Origin: an uncultured Rubrobacteraceae bacterium
GTDB taxonomy: Bacteria; Actinomycetota; Rubrobacteria; Rubrobacterales; Rubrobacteraceae
Length of the DNA stretch: 64,000 nucleotides
Direction: 5' to 3'
NCBI GenBank assembly: GCA_902806085.1
Contig: CADCVH010000022.1
Location: forward strand, 1 to 64,000
Position 1 is the stretch's first letter, and each line of letters begins with the position of its first letter. The translations under genes were made by a program, and so were the position numbers. Under the pieces are notes generated by a model. It saw nothing but the letters and a program-made list of their open reading frames with translations, made no database searches and was not told where the DNA came from. Positions 38,340 through 46,195 of the stretch are shown here, piece by piece.

Positions 38340-38831
38340 ATGGATGAGCCGACCACCGCCGCTGATGCTTTTGGCGAGATAATTCTAGAGGTCTTCCGGC
38401 TCAACGGGCGCTTGATCGACGCGGGGGACAGCATAGCGGCTCCCGTGGGTCAGACCAGCGCACGCTGGCAGGTTTTGGGGGTGGTTGCCGGAGGACCCGC
38501 TTCGGTCGCCCAGGTCGCCCGCACCATGGGGCTCACCCGTCAGAGCGTCCAGAGGACCGCCGACCTCCTGGCCGCCGACGGGCTGGTGCGATACGCCGAC
38601 AACCCCCACCATCGCCGCGCCAAGCTCATGACGATGACCCCCGAAGGTCAACGAGCACTCGACTACATACAGCAAGGGCAGGCCCGATGGGCAAACCGGA
38701 TCGGAGAACAACATGACCTGGAGCAGATGCGGACGGCCGCGACGGTGCTGCGCCAGCTAAGAGAGATACTCGAACAAGACGAGCAAGGCAGGGGCTCGTC
38801 GGCAGGTTCTGACGCAAGTTCCGACGTTTAA
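38340..38831 (+). CDS. MarR family transcriptional regulator
   Basis: Protein of 163 residues from ATG 38340 (an in-frame ATG at 38322 lies within the promoter and is less likely). Winged helix: VAQVARTMGLTRQSVQRTAD recognition region and YADNPHHRRAKLMTMTPEG wing, the standard MarR DxRxxR-like loop. N- and C-terminal helices give the dimer. It is followed after 57 bp by a VOC-family gene and may regulate it. Confidence 0.88.
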   Translation: MDEPTTAADAFGEIILEVFRLNGRLIDAGDSIAAPVGQTSARWQVLGVVAGGPASVAQVARTMGLTRQSVQRTADLLAADGLVRYADNPHHRRAKLMTMTPEGQRALDYIQQGQARWANRIGEQHDLEQMRTAATVLRQLREILEQDEQGRGSSAGSDASSDV

Positions 38832-38888
38832 TCGATCACCCATCTATTACCTCCGCAGTGGAGGTGCCAGAGGAGGCAAAAGACCAGC

Positions 38889-39260
38889 ATGAAACTGAAC
38901 CATCTGAACCTCACGGTCACCGACGTCGGGGAGGCCCGGGAGTTCTTGGAGAGATACTTCGGGCTACGGTGCGCGGCCACGCGCGGCGACTCCTTCGCCG
39001 CGCTGTCCGACGATGACGGGCTGTTCCTCACCCTGATGGGAGGCAAAAAGGTCGAATATCCGGGGACCTTCCACATCGGCTTCGCGCAGGAGAGCGAAGA
39101 GAAGGTCGATGAGATCAATCAGCGACTGAAGGACGACGGATTCGAGGTAAAGTCTCCCGGCAGATTCCATGGCGCCTGGACGTTCTACCTTGACGCCCCC
39201 GGCGGGTTCACCATCGAAGTTCTCGGCGCGGATGATCCCCAGTTTCCGGTCGGCGGATGA
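38889..39260 (+). CDS. VOC (glyoxalase/bleomycin resistance) family protein
   Basis: Protein of 123 residues with the paired beta-alpha-beta-beta-beta VOC fold. LNHLNLTVTDV supplies the first metal His, FHIGFA the second, and FTIEVLG the Glu ligand. Such single-domain members are glyoxalase I, fosfomycin or other resistance enzymes, or dioxygenases. The AGGAGG upstream (GCCAGAGGAGGCAAA) supports the ATG. Downstream of marR. Confidence 0.85.
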   Translation: MKLNHLNLTVTDVGEAREFLERYFGLRCAATRGDSFAALSDDDGLFLTLMGGKKVEYPGTFHIGFAQESEEKVDEINQRLKDDGFEVKSPGRFHGAWTFYLDAPGGFTIEVLGADDPQFPVGG

Positions 39261-39370
39261 TGCCCGGTCGGCGCAGCCGGAGTAGAGAATTCGACTGTAG
39301 CCGATTGACGGGAGCATCGTCAGACTCCTATCGCTAGCCAACTAAAGGATGCTCCGTGCAGGTCACCGCC

Positions 39371-39541
39371 TCAGAGCTTTTTTCGTAAGGGTCGAACCTG
39401 CCCCACCAGCCGTCGCAGTATGAGGCGGATCATCGCCACCTCTATGAGCGTCTCGCTGGTCTGGACCTTGCGCCCGTAGTCCTTGGCTAGACGACGGTTC
39501 ATGCCGAGCCAGCCGAAGGTCCGCTCGACGACGCAATATAA
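39371..39541 (-). pseudogene. IS5-family transposase C-terminal fossil
   Basis: The minus strand reads [20 protein letters not shown] then [19 protein letters not shown] and a stop. This is the last third of an IS5/IS4-type DDE transposase, with the catalytic Glu in VVERTF. The frame meets a stop just upstream and the N-terminal two thirds are absent. The fragment lies immediately 5' of the sugar dehydrogenase gene; a TATAAT at 39537 within its edge could serve that gene. Confidence 0.8.
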
Positions 39542-39572
39542 TCCCGTCTATCCTACTGGTAGAAGAGGTTCG

Positions 39573-40787
39573 ATGCGCGATACCGGGTACACGGGCACTA
39601 TTTGGGTCAAGGCGCTGCTGTTCGTGGCGTTCTTGGCGATGGTCTGCGCCGGGTGCGGCAACCCGACCGGAGGGTCCGGGTCGGAGGGGGAGAATCCCCG
39701 GCCGATCGACGCGGGAGCGGCGGAGGATACCCCGAACGCGGCTTCCGATACCGGGGAGACCACCGGCCCCGGGACGGCCGCGGAAGAGCGGCCTTCTTCA
39801 ACGAGGGTCGAGGTGAGCACTCTGGCGACGGACCTTCGGGTGCCGTGGTCCTTCGCGTTTCTGCCCGGCGGCGACGCCCTCGTCACCGAGCGGGACTCCG
39901 GGCGGATTCTAAAGGTGAGCCCGTCGGGGGAGGCGCGCGAGGTCCAGACCTTGCCCGAGGGAGGGGCCGGGGAGGGGGGCCTGTTGGGTGTTGCGGTCTC
40001 GCCTGAGTACGAGAGGGACCGCTACGTCTACGCTTACACGACCACCGAGACGGACAACCGGGTGGTGCGGTTCAGGATCGGGGACGAGCCCGAGGCCGTC
40101 CTCACCGGCATCCCCGTCAATTCGTACCACAACGGCGGCAGGATAGGGTTCGGCCCAGACGGGATGCTCTACGTGACCACCGGCGACGCGGGCGACACCT
40201 CCAATTCGCAAGACCGAAGTTCCCTCGGGGGCAAGATCCTGCGCGTTGCCCCGGACGGTTCCGTCCCCGAAGACAACCCGTTCCCGGACAGCCCCGTCTA
40301 CTCCTACGGGCACCGCAACGTTCAGGGCCTCGCCTGGGACGCCGAGGGGCAACTGTTCGCGAGCGAGTTCGGGCAGGACACGTGGGACGAGGCGAACCGC
40401 ATCGAGGCGGGGGAGAACTACGGGTGGCCTGAGGTCGAGGGGGAGGGCGGCGAGGAGCGGGGTTTTGTCGACCCGATCACGGTATGGCCCACAAGCGAAG
40501 CCTCGCCCAGCGGCGCCGAGATCCTGGTGGGCGGCGCGATCCCGCAGTGGGAAGGCGACCTCTTCGTAACCGCCCTCCGCGGCGAGAGCCTCTGGCGCCT
40601 GGAGCTCGACGACCGGGGCGACGTTACGGGCCGCGAACGCCTGCTCGACGGCGAGGTCGGACGCGTCAGGGACGTCGCCCAGGCCCCCGACGGCTCGCTC
40701 TGGGTCTCGACCAGCAACCAGGACGGACGCGGGACGCCCGCCGGAAACGACGACCGCATCTTCCGGCTCGCGCCGGCCGGCTCTTAA
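39573..40787 (+). CDS. PQQ-type glucose/sorbosone dehydrogenase-like lipoprotein
   Basis: Protein of 404 residues. Residues 12-33 are a signal peptide ending in a lipobox-like MVCAGC, so it is probably an exported lipoprotein, followed by a Ser/Glu/Pro-rich linker. The beta-propeller GSDH domain begins near LRVPWSFAFLPGGDALVTER and includes LGVAVSPEYERDRYVY, YHNGGRIGFGPDGMLYVTTG, SYGHRNVQGLAWD and EFGQDTWDE, which hold the catalytic His and Ca/PQQ sites. It should oxidise an aldose outside the membrane. AGAAGAGG precedes the ATG; the longer upstream frame overlaps the transposase fossil and is rejected. Confidence 0.88.
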   Translation: MRDTGYTGTIWVKALLFVAFLAMVCAGCGNPTGGSGSEGENPRPIDAGAAEDTPNAASDTGETTGPGTAAEERPSSTRVEVSTLATDLRVPWSFAFLPGGDALVTERDSGRILKVSPSGEAREVQTLPEGGAGEGGLLGVAVSPEYERDRYVYAYTTTETDNRVVRFRIGDEPEAVLTGIPVNSYHNGGRIGFGPDGMLYVTTGDAGDTSNSQDRSSLGGKILRVAPDGSVPEDNPFPDSPVYSYGHRNVQGLAWDAEGQLFASEFGQDTWDEANRIEAGENYGWPEVEGEGGEERGFVDPITVWPTSEASPSGAEILVGGAIPQWEGDLFVTALRGESLWRLELDDRGDVTGRERLLDGEVGRVRDVAQAPDGSLWVSTSNQDGRGTPAGNDDRIFRLAPAGS

Positions 40788-40789
40788 AG

Positions 40790-41107
40790 TCAGGCGCCCG
40801 CGGGCTCTACCGTCGCGGACATGGAGCCTTTGCTGCGCGGGATCAGGGGGTCGGGCCCGAAGGCGTGGACCTGGTCGCGCTTGAGCTCGGCCTCTTCGAG
40901 GTGGGTGGTGAGGACGACGACGCGCCCCTTGGTGTCCACCTCGACCGCCATCTCGTAGCCCCGCTTGACCGGGTGGCCGAAGACCTTTTTGAGCATCAGG
41001 ATCACGTACTCGTAGCTGTGGTCCTCGTCGTCCAGCAACACGACGTTGTAGGGCGGCATCCCCTCCGTCTTCTGCTCCTGCCGGGGACGCGCTACGGTCT
41101 CGGTCAT
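40790..41107 (-). CDS. ClpS family protease adaptor
   Basis: Protein of 105 residues. ClpS brings N-degron substrates to ClpAP/ClpCP. The core PPYNVVLLDDEDHSYEYVIL corresponds to the NDD-containing N-terminal strand, followed by VFGHPVKRGYEMAVEVDTKG and THLEEAELKRDQVHAFG. The N-end pocket residues differ from E. coli (LDDEDHS instead of NDDYTPM) and there is an extra C-terminal PLIPRSKGSMSATVEPAGA tail, so it is a variant subgroup with uncertain specificity. It stands 3 bp from the sugar dehydrogenase stop, convergent. Confidence 0.8.
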   Translation of the reverse strand: MTETVARPRQEQKTEGMPPYNVVLLDDEDHSYEYVILMLKKVFGHPVKRGYEMAVEVDTKGRVVVLTTHLEEAELKRDQVHAFGPDPLIPRSKGSMSATVEPAGA

Positions 41108-41114
41108 GGCCGGA

Positions 41115-41906
41115 CTAGCGACCCTTCCAATCGGGCCGGCGCTTCTCTAAGAACGCGCTCATGCCCTCCTGGGCGTCGGCGAAGGTCGCGTTTGAGGACA
41201 TCACTTCCTTCGTGTAGGCGTAGGCCTGTTCGGTCGGCATCTCCAGCTGGCGGTAGAATGCCTGCTTGCCGACGCCGACGACGAGCGGGCTGGCCTCGGA
41301 GATCTTGCCCGCCAGGGAGCGCGTCTCGCGTTCGAGCTCCGCGGTCGCGACCACCCTGTTTACGAGGCCCTCCCTCCGGGCCTCTTCGGCGGAGATGAAG
41401 TCCCCGGTCAGGAGCATCTCCATGCTCTTTTTCTGGCCGACGGCGCGGCTTAGGGCGACCATCGGGGTGGAGCAGAAGAGCCCGATCCTGACGCCCGGCG
41501 TCGCGAACCGCGCCTCTTCCGAGGCCACCACGAGGTCGCAGGTCGCGACGAGCTGGCAGCCGGCCGCGGTCGCCACGCCGTGCACCTGCGCCACGACGGG
41601 CTGGGGTATGGCCTGGATGGCCTCCATGAGCCTGCAACACACGTCGAAGAGGCCCCGGTAGAAGTCCGGGTCGCGGCCGACCATCTCCGAGAGGTCGTGC
41701 CCGGCGCAGAACGCGGGCCCCTCGCCGCGGAGCACGACCACCGAAGCCTCCCTGGCCCTGCCGATGGCCTCGAAGCAGTCGATAAGCTCCAGCATGTGGT
41801 CCAGGGAGAGCGCGTTGCGCTTCTTGGGCCGGTTCATCGTCACGTAGGCGACCGGGCCGTCCGCCTCCTCCAGCACGTGCTCGTAGGTCTTCTCGGCTTC
41901 CAGCAT
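41115..41906 (-). CDS. Enoyl-CoA hydratase/isomerase family protein
   Basis: Protein of 263 residues, crotonase fold. Oxyanion-hole segments GEGPAFCAGHDLSEM and VHGVATAAGCQLVATCDLVV, with RIGLFCSTPMVALSRAVG where hydratases carry a catalytic Glu, so the classical second Glu is missing. It resembles ECHDC3-type proteins. ATG 41906 has GAGGAGG five bases upstream. The gene ends 8 bp before clpS on the same strand and is likely co-transcribed with it. Confidence 0.87.
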   Translation of the reverse strand: MLEAEKTYEHVLEEADGPVAYVTMNRPKKRNALSLDHMLELIDCFEAIGRAREASVVVLRGEGPAFCAGHDLSEMVGRDPDFYRGLFDVCCRLMEAIQAIPQPVVAQVHGVATAAGCQLVATCDLVVASEEARFATPGVRIGLFCSTPMVALSRAVGQKKSMEMLLTGDFISAEEARREGLVNRVVATAELERETRSLAGKISEASPLVVGVGKQAFYRQLEMPTEQAYAYTKEVMSSNATFADAQEGMSAFLEKRRPDWKGR

Positions 41907-41947
41907 GTGATCCTCCTCGGCATCTCGCCTCCGAACCCATGATACAC

Positions 41948-42163
41948 AAGGCTTTGAGGTTCTAGGTTCTAGGTTTTGAGGTTTTTGCTGCCGCCTGAAG
42001 CCTGACACCCGTCTGCAAGCCGCTTTGGGGCACTGGGGTTTTGAGGTGTGTCGGAGCGACGCCGGCGCGGTCACGCCGCTCCGCTTGTACCCGGGTGGCG
42101 ATTTCGGAGGCCGGATGGCGCGCCGCACACCTAATACCTAGAACCTCAATGCCTCAAAGCCTC
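41948..42163. repeat. Intergenic inverted-array element, copy D (largest)
   Basis: Left arm 41948-41987 (AAGGCTTTGAGGTTCTAGG, TTCTAGGTTTTGAGG). A second G-rich piece, GGGGTTTTGAGGTG, lies at 42035-42048. Right arm 42127-42163 (ACACCTAATACCTAGAACC, TCAATGCCTCAAAGCCTC). The centre contains GGAGCG/CGCTCC stems. The right arm overlaps the last codons of pnkp and supplies its TGA stop. Confidence 0.75.
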
Positions 42164-44712
42164 GGGTCCACGGGCTCGCTCTCCAGGGCGAGCACGCCGA
42201 AGACGCACTCGTGCACGCGGTAGAGCGGCTCGCGGCCTACGAAGCGGTCAAGGGCCTCGGCGCCGAGGGCGAACTCGCGCAGGGCGAGCGAGCGCTTGGT
42301 GGAGAGGTTGCGTTGGCGGAGCCTGTTCAGGTTCTCCGGGGCGGTGTACTCGGGGCCGTAGACGACGCGCAGGTACTCCCGCCCGCGACACTTGACCCCG
42401 GGCTGCGCGATGCCGCGCCGTCCCCGCGCCACGAACTCCAGCGGCTTGACGACCATGCCCTCCCCGCCGCGGGAGGACCCCGTCAACTCCTCCCACCAGC
42501 GGACGACCTTTTGCTCGTCTCCGGGGTCCCCGGTTTCGGCCGTCAGGTGGGAGGTCTCCAGCAGGACGCCGTCGTCCTCCCGGCAGAGCCTCCCGACCGC
42601 CTCCAGGTGCCATTCGTGGTCCCTGTCCAGGTGGACCCTGCCCTCCGAGGCGAGCAGGTGGAACGGGGCTAGCCTCACGTCTTCCACGGAGCGGACCGGC
42701 CAGGAGTAGCGCCTGTAGGCCTCGACGTAGCGCCCCGCCGCGTCCAGGCGTCCGCGCTGGTGCTCCGCGAGGCCGGCGAGGTCCAGGCCCCGCCCGGCCG
42801 CCGCTTCGAGGGACGTTACGGTCTCGGCGAGGGAGGCTCGGGCGGCGGCCCCGACGGCGGCGTACTGGTTCCGGATGAGCCCACCGGCCTTGACGGACCA
42901 GGGCATGACCTCGCTATCCAGGCAGAACCAGTCGGTCCCGAACTCTTCCCACATGCCCGCGGCGGAGAGCGCCCGGCGCAACCTGCCCAGGAGGGCGTCC
43001 TCCAGGGACCGGTCGTCGAAGAAGCGCCTCCCGGTGCGGGTGTAGACGATGCCGGCGCCGTCGATCGTGCCGAAGCGGCGGGTGGCGGCTTCCTCGTCGC
43101 GGCAGACGACGGCTATCGCGCGTGACCCCATGTGCTTCTCCTCGCAGATTACGCGCGACACCCCCTCGCGGCGGTAGTAGGCGAGGGCTTCGGCCGGGTG
43201 CTCCAGCAGGTCTTCCCTGTTGCTCGTGTCGGAGGGGGACATGGTCGGCGGCAGGTAGACGAGCCAGCGCGGGTCGGCCGCGTGGCGGCCCATCACCTCA
43301 AGGGCCGCCGCGGCGTTCTCCTCCCTGATGGTCACGTTGCGCTGGAGTTTCGTGGTGACGATCCGCTTGCCGAGGACGTCCTCGATGTCCAGCAGGTCGT
43401 CGTAGGGGCGCGGCGTGGCGGCCCCGTTTTCGTCGGGAAGGAACGGCCTCGCGGGCTCGTAGTAGGTCCGGCGGGCGGGGACGGAGACGAGATTCCTCTC
43501 CGGGTAGCGCAGGGCGGTCAGGCCGCCGCCGAAGGCGCAGCCGGTGTCTATGTTGACGGTGCGGTTTACCCACTCGGGCCCGGGGACGGGGGTGTGGCCG
43601 TAGACGACGGCGGCGTCCCCCCGGTACCCGGAGGCCCAGTCGAAGCGGACCGGCAGGCCGAACTCGTCCGTCTCGCCCGTGGTCTCGCCGAAGAGGGCGA
43701 AGTCCCTGACCCGTCCGGAGGCCCGGCCCTGAAACTTCTCTTTCAGCCCGGCGTGGGCGACCACGAGTTTGCCGCCGTCGAGGACGTAGTGGCTGACGAG
43801 CCCGTCGAGAAAGGAGGCGACGTCCTCGACGAACTCCGGCGGCTCGTCTTCGAGTTGGGCCAGGGTCTCGGCGAGGCCGTACTTCAGTTGGACGTTGTTG
43901 CCCCGGAGGGCGCGGACGAGCTTCGCGTCGTGGTTACCTGGGACGCAGAGTGCCGTGCCGGATCTCACCATGCCCATCACCAGCCGCAGTACGTCCGGAG
44001 ACCTCGGGCCGCGGTCCACGAGGTCTCCGAGGAAGATCGCGCGCCGCCCCTCGGGCGCCCCGACCTCGAACTCGCCTTCGCGCCCCTGGACCCCGTACCC
44101 GAGCTTTTCCAGCAGCTCGACGAGCTCGTCGGCGCACCCGTGGACGTCGCCGACGATGTCGAAGGGGCCCGTCTCGTCCCTGCGGTCGGTCCACAGCCGC
44201 CGGCGCCCGACGGTGGCCGCCGCGACCTCCTCCGGCGAGGAGAGGACGGCGACGTGGCGGAAGCCCTCGCGCTTGAGGCCCTTGAGGGAGCGGCGGAGCT
44301 GCTTGGCCTGGTTGCGCACGACGTGCGGGCCGAAGTCCCTGTCCGGCCTGGAACGGTTTCGCTCGTGGCAGAGCCTCTCGGGCAGGTCGAGCACGACGGC
44401 GACGGGCAGGACGTCGTGCTCGCGGGCGAGCGCCACGAGGGGTTTGCGGGCCGCCTTCTGGACGTTGGTTGCGTCCACGACGACCAGTTTTCCCGCGGCC
44501 AGGCGTTTCGCGGCGATAAAGTGCAGCACCTCGAAGGCGTCTTTGGTGACCGTCTGGTCGTTCTCGTCGTCGGAGACCAGGCCGCGGCAGAAGTCCGAGG
44601 AGAGGACCTCCGTGGGCCTGAAGTGCTCCCTGGCGAAGCCCGACTTGCCCGAGCCCGAGGCGCCCACGAGGACGACGAGGCAGAGCTCCGGGATGGAGAT
44701 CTTCTCAGGCAA
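42154..44712 (-). CDS. pnkp: Polynucleotide kinase-phosphatase-ligase of the bacterial RNA-repair system
   Basis: Protein of 852 residues with three catalytic modules. Kinase: P-loop GASGSGKS (17-24) and SSDFCR (D38). 2',3'-phosphatase of the calcineurin type: GDVHG (D189, H191), GDLVDRGP (D230, D233), PGNHD (N260, H261). C-terminal ligase-like adenylyltransferase: nucleotidyl Lys in EEKHMGSRA (K526), with later MVVKPLE. This matches Pnkp, which heals and, with Hen1, seals ribotoxin-cut RNA. TTG 44712 overlaps the hen1 stop by 8 bp. The length agrees with characterised Pnkp (about 870). Confidence 0.96.
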   Translation of the reverse strand: MPEKISIPELCLVVLVGASGSGKSGFAREHFRPTEVLSSDFCRGLVSDDENDQTVTKDAFEVLHFIAAKRLAAGKLVVVDATNVQKAARKPLVALAREHDVLPVAVVLDLPERLCHERNRSRPDRDFGPHVVRNQAKQLRRSLKGLKREGFRHVAVLSSPEEVAAATVGRRRLWTDRRDETGPFDIVGDVHGCADELVELLEKLGYGVQGREGEFEVGAPEGRRAIFLGDLVDRGPRSPDVLRLVMGMVRSGTALCVPGNHDAKLVRALRGNNVQLKYGLAETLAQLEDEPPEFVEDVASFLDGLVSHYVLDGGKLVVAHAGLKEKFQGRASGRVRDFALFGETTGETDEFGLPVRFDWASGYRGDAAVVYGHTPVPGPEWVNRTVNIDTGCAFGGGLTALRYPERNLVSVPARRTYYEPARPFLPDENGAATPRPYDDLLDIEDVLGKRIVTTKLQRNVTIREENAAAALEVMGRHAADPRWLVYLPPTMSPSDTSNREDLLEHPAEALAYYRREGVSRVICEEKHMGSRAIAVVCRDEEAATRRFGTIDGAGIVYTRTGRRFFDDRSLEDALLGRLRRALSAAGMWEEFGTDWFCLDSEVMPWSVKAGGLIRNQYAAVGAAARASLAETVTSLEAAAGRGLDLAGLAEHQRGRLDAAGRYVEAYRRYSWPVRSVEDVRLAPFHLLASEGRVHLDRDHEWHLEAVGRLCREDDGVLLETSHLTAETGDPGDEQKVVRWWEELTGSSRGGEGMVVKPLEFVARGRRGIAQPGVKCRGREYLRVVYGPEYTAPENLNRLRQRNLSTKRSLALREFALGAEALDRFVGREPLYRVHECVFGVLALESEPVDPRL

Positions 44713-46078
44713 GCTCGAAGACCCCCATCTGCGTCGGCGGACCGACCGCGTCGTCTTCCGCCCCGACGGGCACGAACCTGACCCCGTACCCGTGGCGCCC
44801 GCCCACGCCTTCGGCCCAGGCGCGGAACTCCTCGCGGGTCCACTCGAAGCGGTGGTCCGCGTGGCGGAACTCGCCGGGCGGGAGCCCCCCGAAGAGGGGG
44901 TTGTACTCCGCGTTCGGCGTCGTGAGGAGCACCGTGCGCGGGCGGGCGAACTCGAAGACGACCCGCTCGAAGGCGGCGAGCCGGTAGGGGTCGAGGTGTT
45001 CTGCGACCTCCACGACGGCGGCGGCGTCAAAGCCAGCCAGGCGCGCGTCCCGGTAGGTGAGGGAGCCCTGGAGGAGCCGGATCCTACCCCTCTGGTTCTC
45101 CGGCAACCCGTCCAGGCGCAGCCTGCGGTGGGCCACCTCCAGCAACCGGTGCGAGACGTCCAGGCCCGCGATCTCCTCGAAGAACCTGTCCCCCAAGAGC
45201 GCCCGCAAAAGCTTGCCCTCCCCGCACCCGAGGTCGAGCACCCGCCGCGCCCCGGCCTCCCTGAGCGCGGCCAACACCGCCCCGATGCGAAGCTCGGGGA
45301 GCCGCACCTTCGTTTCGACGGCCTCCTCTTCGCGGTCTTGCTCCTCCGGATCCTCCCCGTCCTCCTCCACGAGCCGCTCAAGCGCGTCGCGGGCCAGGCT
45401 CCGCTGGTGCTTGAGGTAGCGCTCTGTGATGGCGGTCCTCTCCGGGTGGCCCGACAGCCACCCCTCGCCGCGGCGCAGGAGCTTCTCGACCTCGTCGTCG
45501 CCCACCCAGTAGTGCTTGTCGTCGTCCAGCACGGGCACCAGCACGTAAAGGTGGTTCAGGAGATCCCGCAACCTGACCTCGGCCGAGAGCTCGACCGTAA
45601 AGTACGGGCTCTCTCCCCACTCGGGAAACGACTCGTCCAAAGGGTATGCCCCAACCGACACCGAGTAACCTAGCGGCTCGAACAGCCGCCTCAAAAACCC
45701 TTCACCGCCCCTGCACGGCACGACGGCGAGCCTGGCCCGCAGGGGCAACTCCGTCTCCGCCGCCTCCGGACGGTCCCGGCTCTTGCCGGAGAGCGCCGAT
45801 CCGAAAACCCTGGAGATCGCGACGCTCAAAAACGATGAAGCCGCGTAGGGCCGGTCGTTGACGTACTGACCCAGAGCCCGCCCCCGCCCGCGCACGAGCC
45901 CCACCGGGTCCACCTCTAGCAGCAAGGCCGCCGTGCAACGTTCCGGGGAGCTCTCCGGGTAAAAGACGTGCGCCTTACCGAAAGGCAGATCGAACGCCTG
46001 CGCCCGCCCCGGGTTCTTGTGCAGCAGGTAGCCGAGGTCCGTTGCGGGCGTCCCCTCGTTGGTGATGGTCAGCAGCAC
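44705..46078 (-). CDS. hen1: 3'-terminal RNA ribose 2'-O-methyltransferase Hen1
   Basis: Protein of 457 residues. N-terminal half is the Hen1-specific domain that activates the Pnkp ligase; an acidic linker (EEDGEDPEEQDREEE, about 238-252) leads to a C-terminal methyltransferase: SAM site VLDLGCGEGKLL (280-291) and metal residues E357, E360, H361 in EVAEHLD and H409 in FRHADHRFEW. It marks the repaired 3' end so the same ribotoxin cannot cut again. GTG start with GAGGGG five bases upstream. First gene of the operon with pnkp; no Rnl third gene is seen. Confidence 0.96.
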   Translation of the reverse strand: MLLTITNEGTPATDLGYLLHKNPGRAQAFDLPFGKAHVFYPESSPERCTAALLLEVDPVGLVRGRGRALGQYVNDRPYAASSFLSVAISRVFGSALSGKSRDRPEAAETELPLRARLAVVPCRGGEGFLRRLFEPLGYSVSVGAYPLDESFPEWGESPYFTVELSAEVRLRDLLNHLYVLVPVLDDDKHYWVGDDEVEKLLRRGEGWLSGHPERTAITERYLKHQRSLARDALERLVEEDGEDPEEQDREEEAVETKVRLPELRIGAVLAALREAGARRVLDLGCGEGKLLRALLGDRFFEEIAGLDVSHRLLEVAHRRLRLDGLPENQRGRIRLLQGSLTYRDARLAGFDAAAVVEVAEHLDPYRLAAFERVVFEFARPRTVLLTTPNAEYNPLFGGLPPGEFRHADHRFEWTREEFRAWAEGVGGRHGYGVRFVPVGAEDDAVGPPTQMGVFELA

Positions 46079-46089
46079 AGAATCCCCTC

Positions 46090-46195
46090 AAAGGTTCGAG
46101 GCACGAGGTTCTGAGGTGTTGAGGTACGTAAGGACCAGCCCAATACCTAGACCCTAATACCTGGACCCTAATACCTAAAACCTCAAAACCTCTAA
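46090..46195. repeat. Intergenic inverted-array element, copy E
   Basis: Left arm 46090-46127 (AAAGGTTCGAGGCACGAGG, TTCTGAGGTGTTGAGG). Right arm 46141-46195 is the longest C-rich array: CAATACCTAGACCC, TAATACCTGGACCC, TAATACCTAAAACC, TCAAAACCTC, that is, four near-tandem units. The right arm abuts the acyl-CoA synthetase stop codon, and the left arm ends beside the hen1 ribosome binding site. Centre only about 13 bases. Confidence 0.75.
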
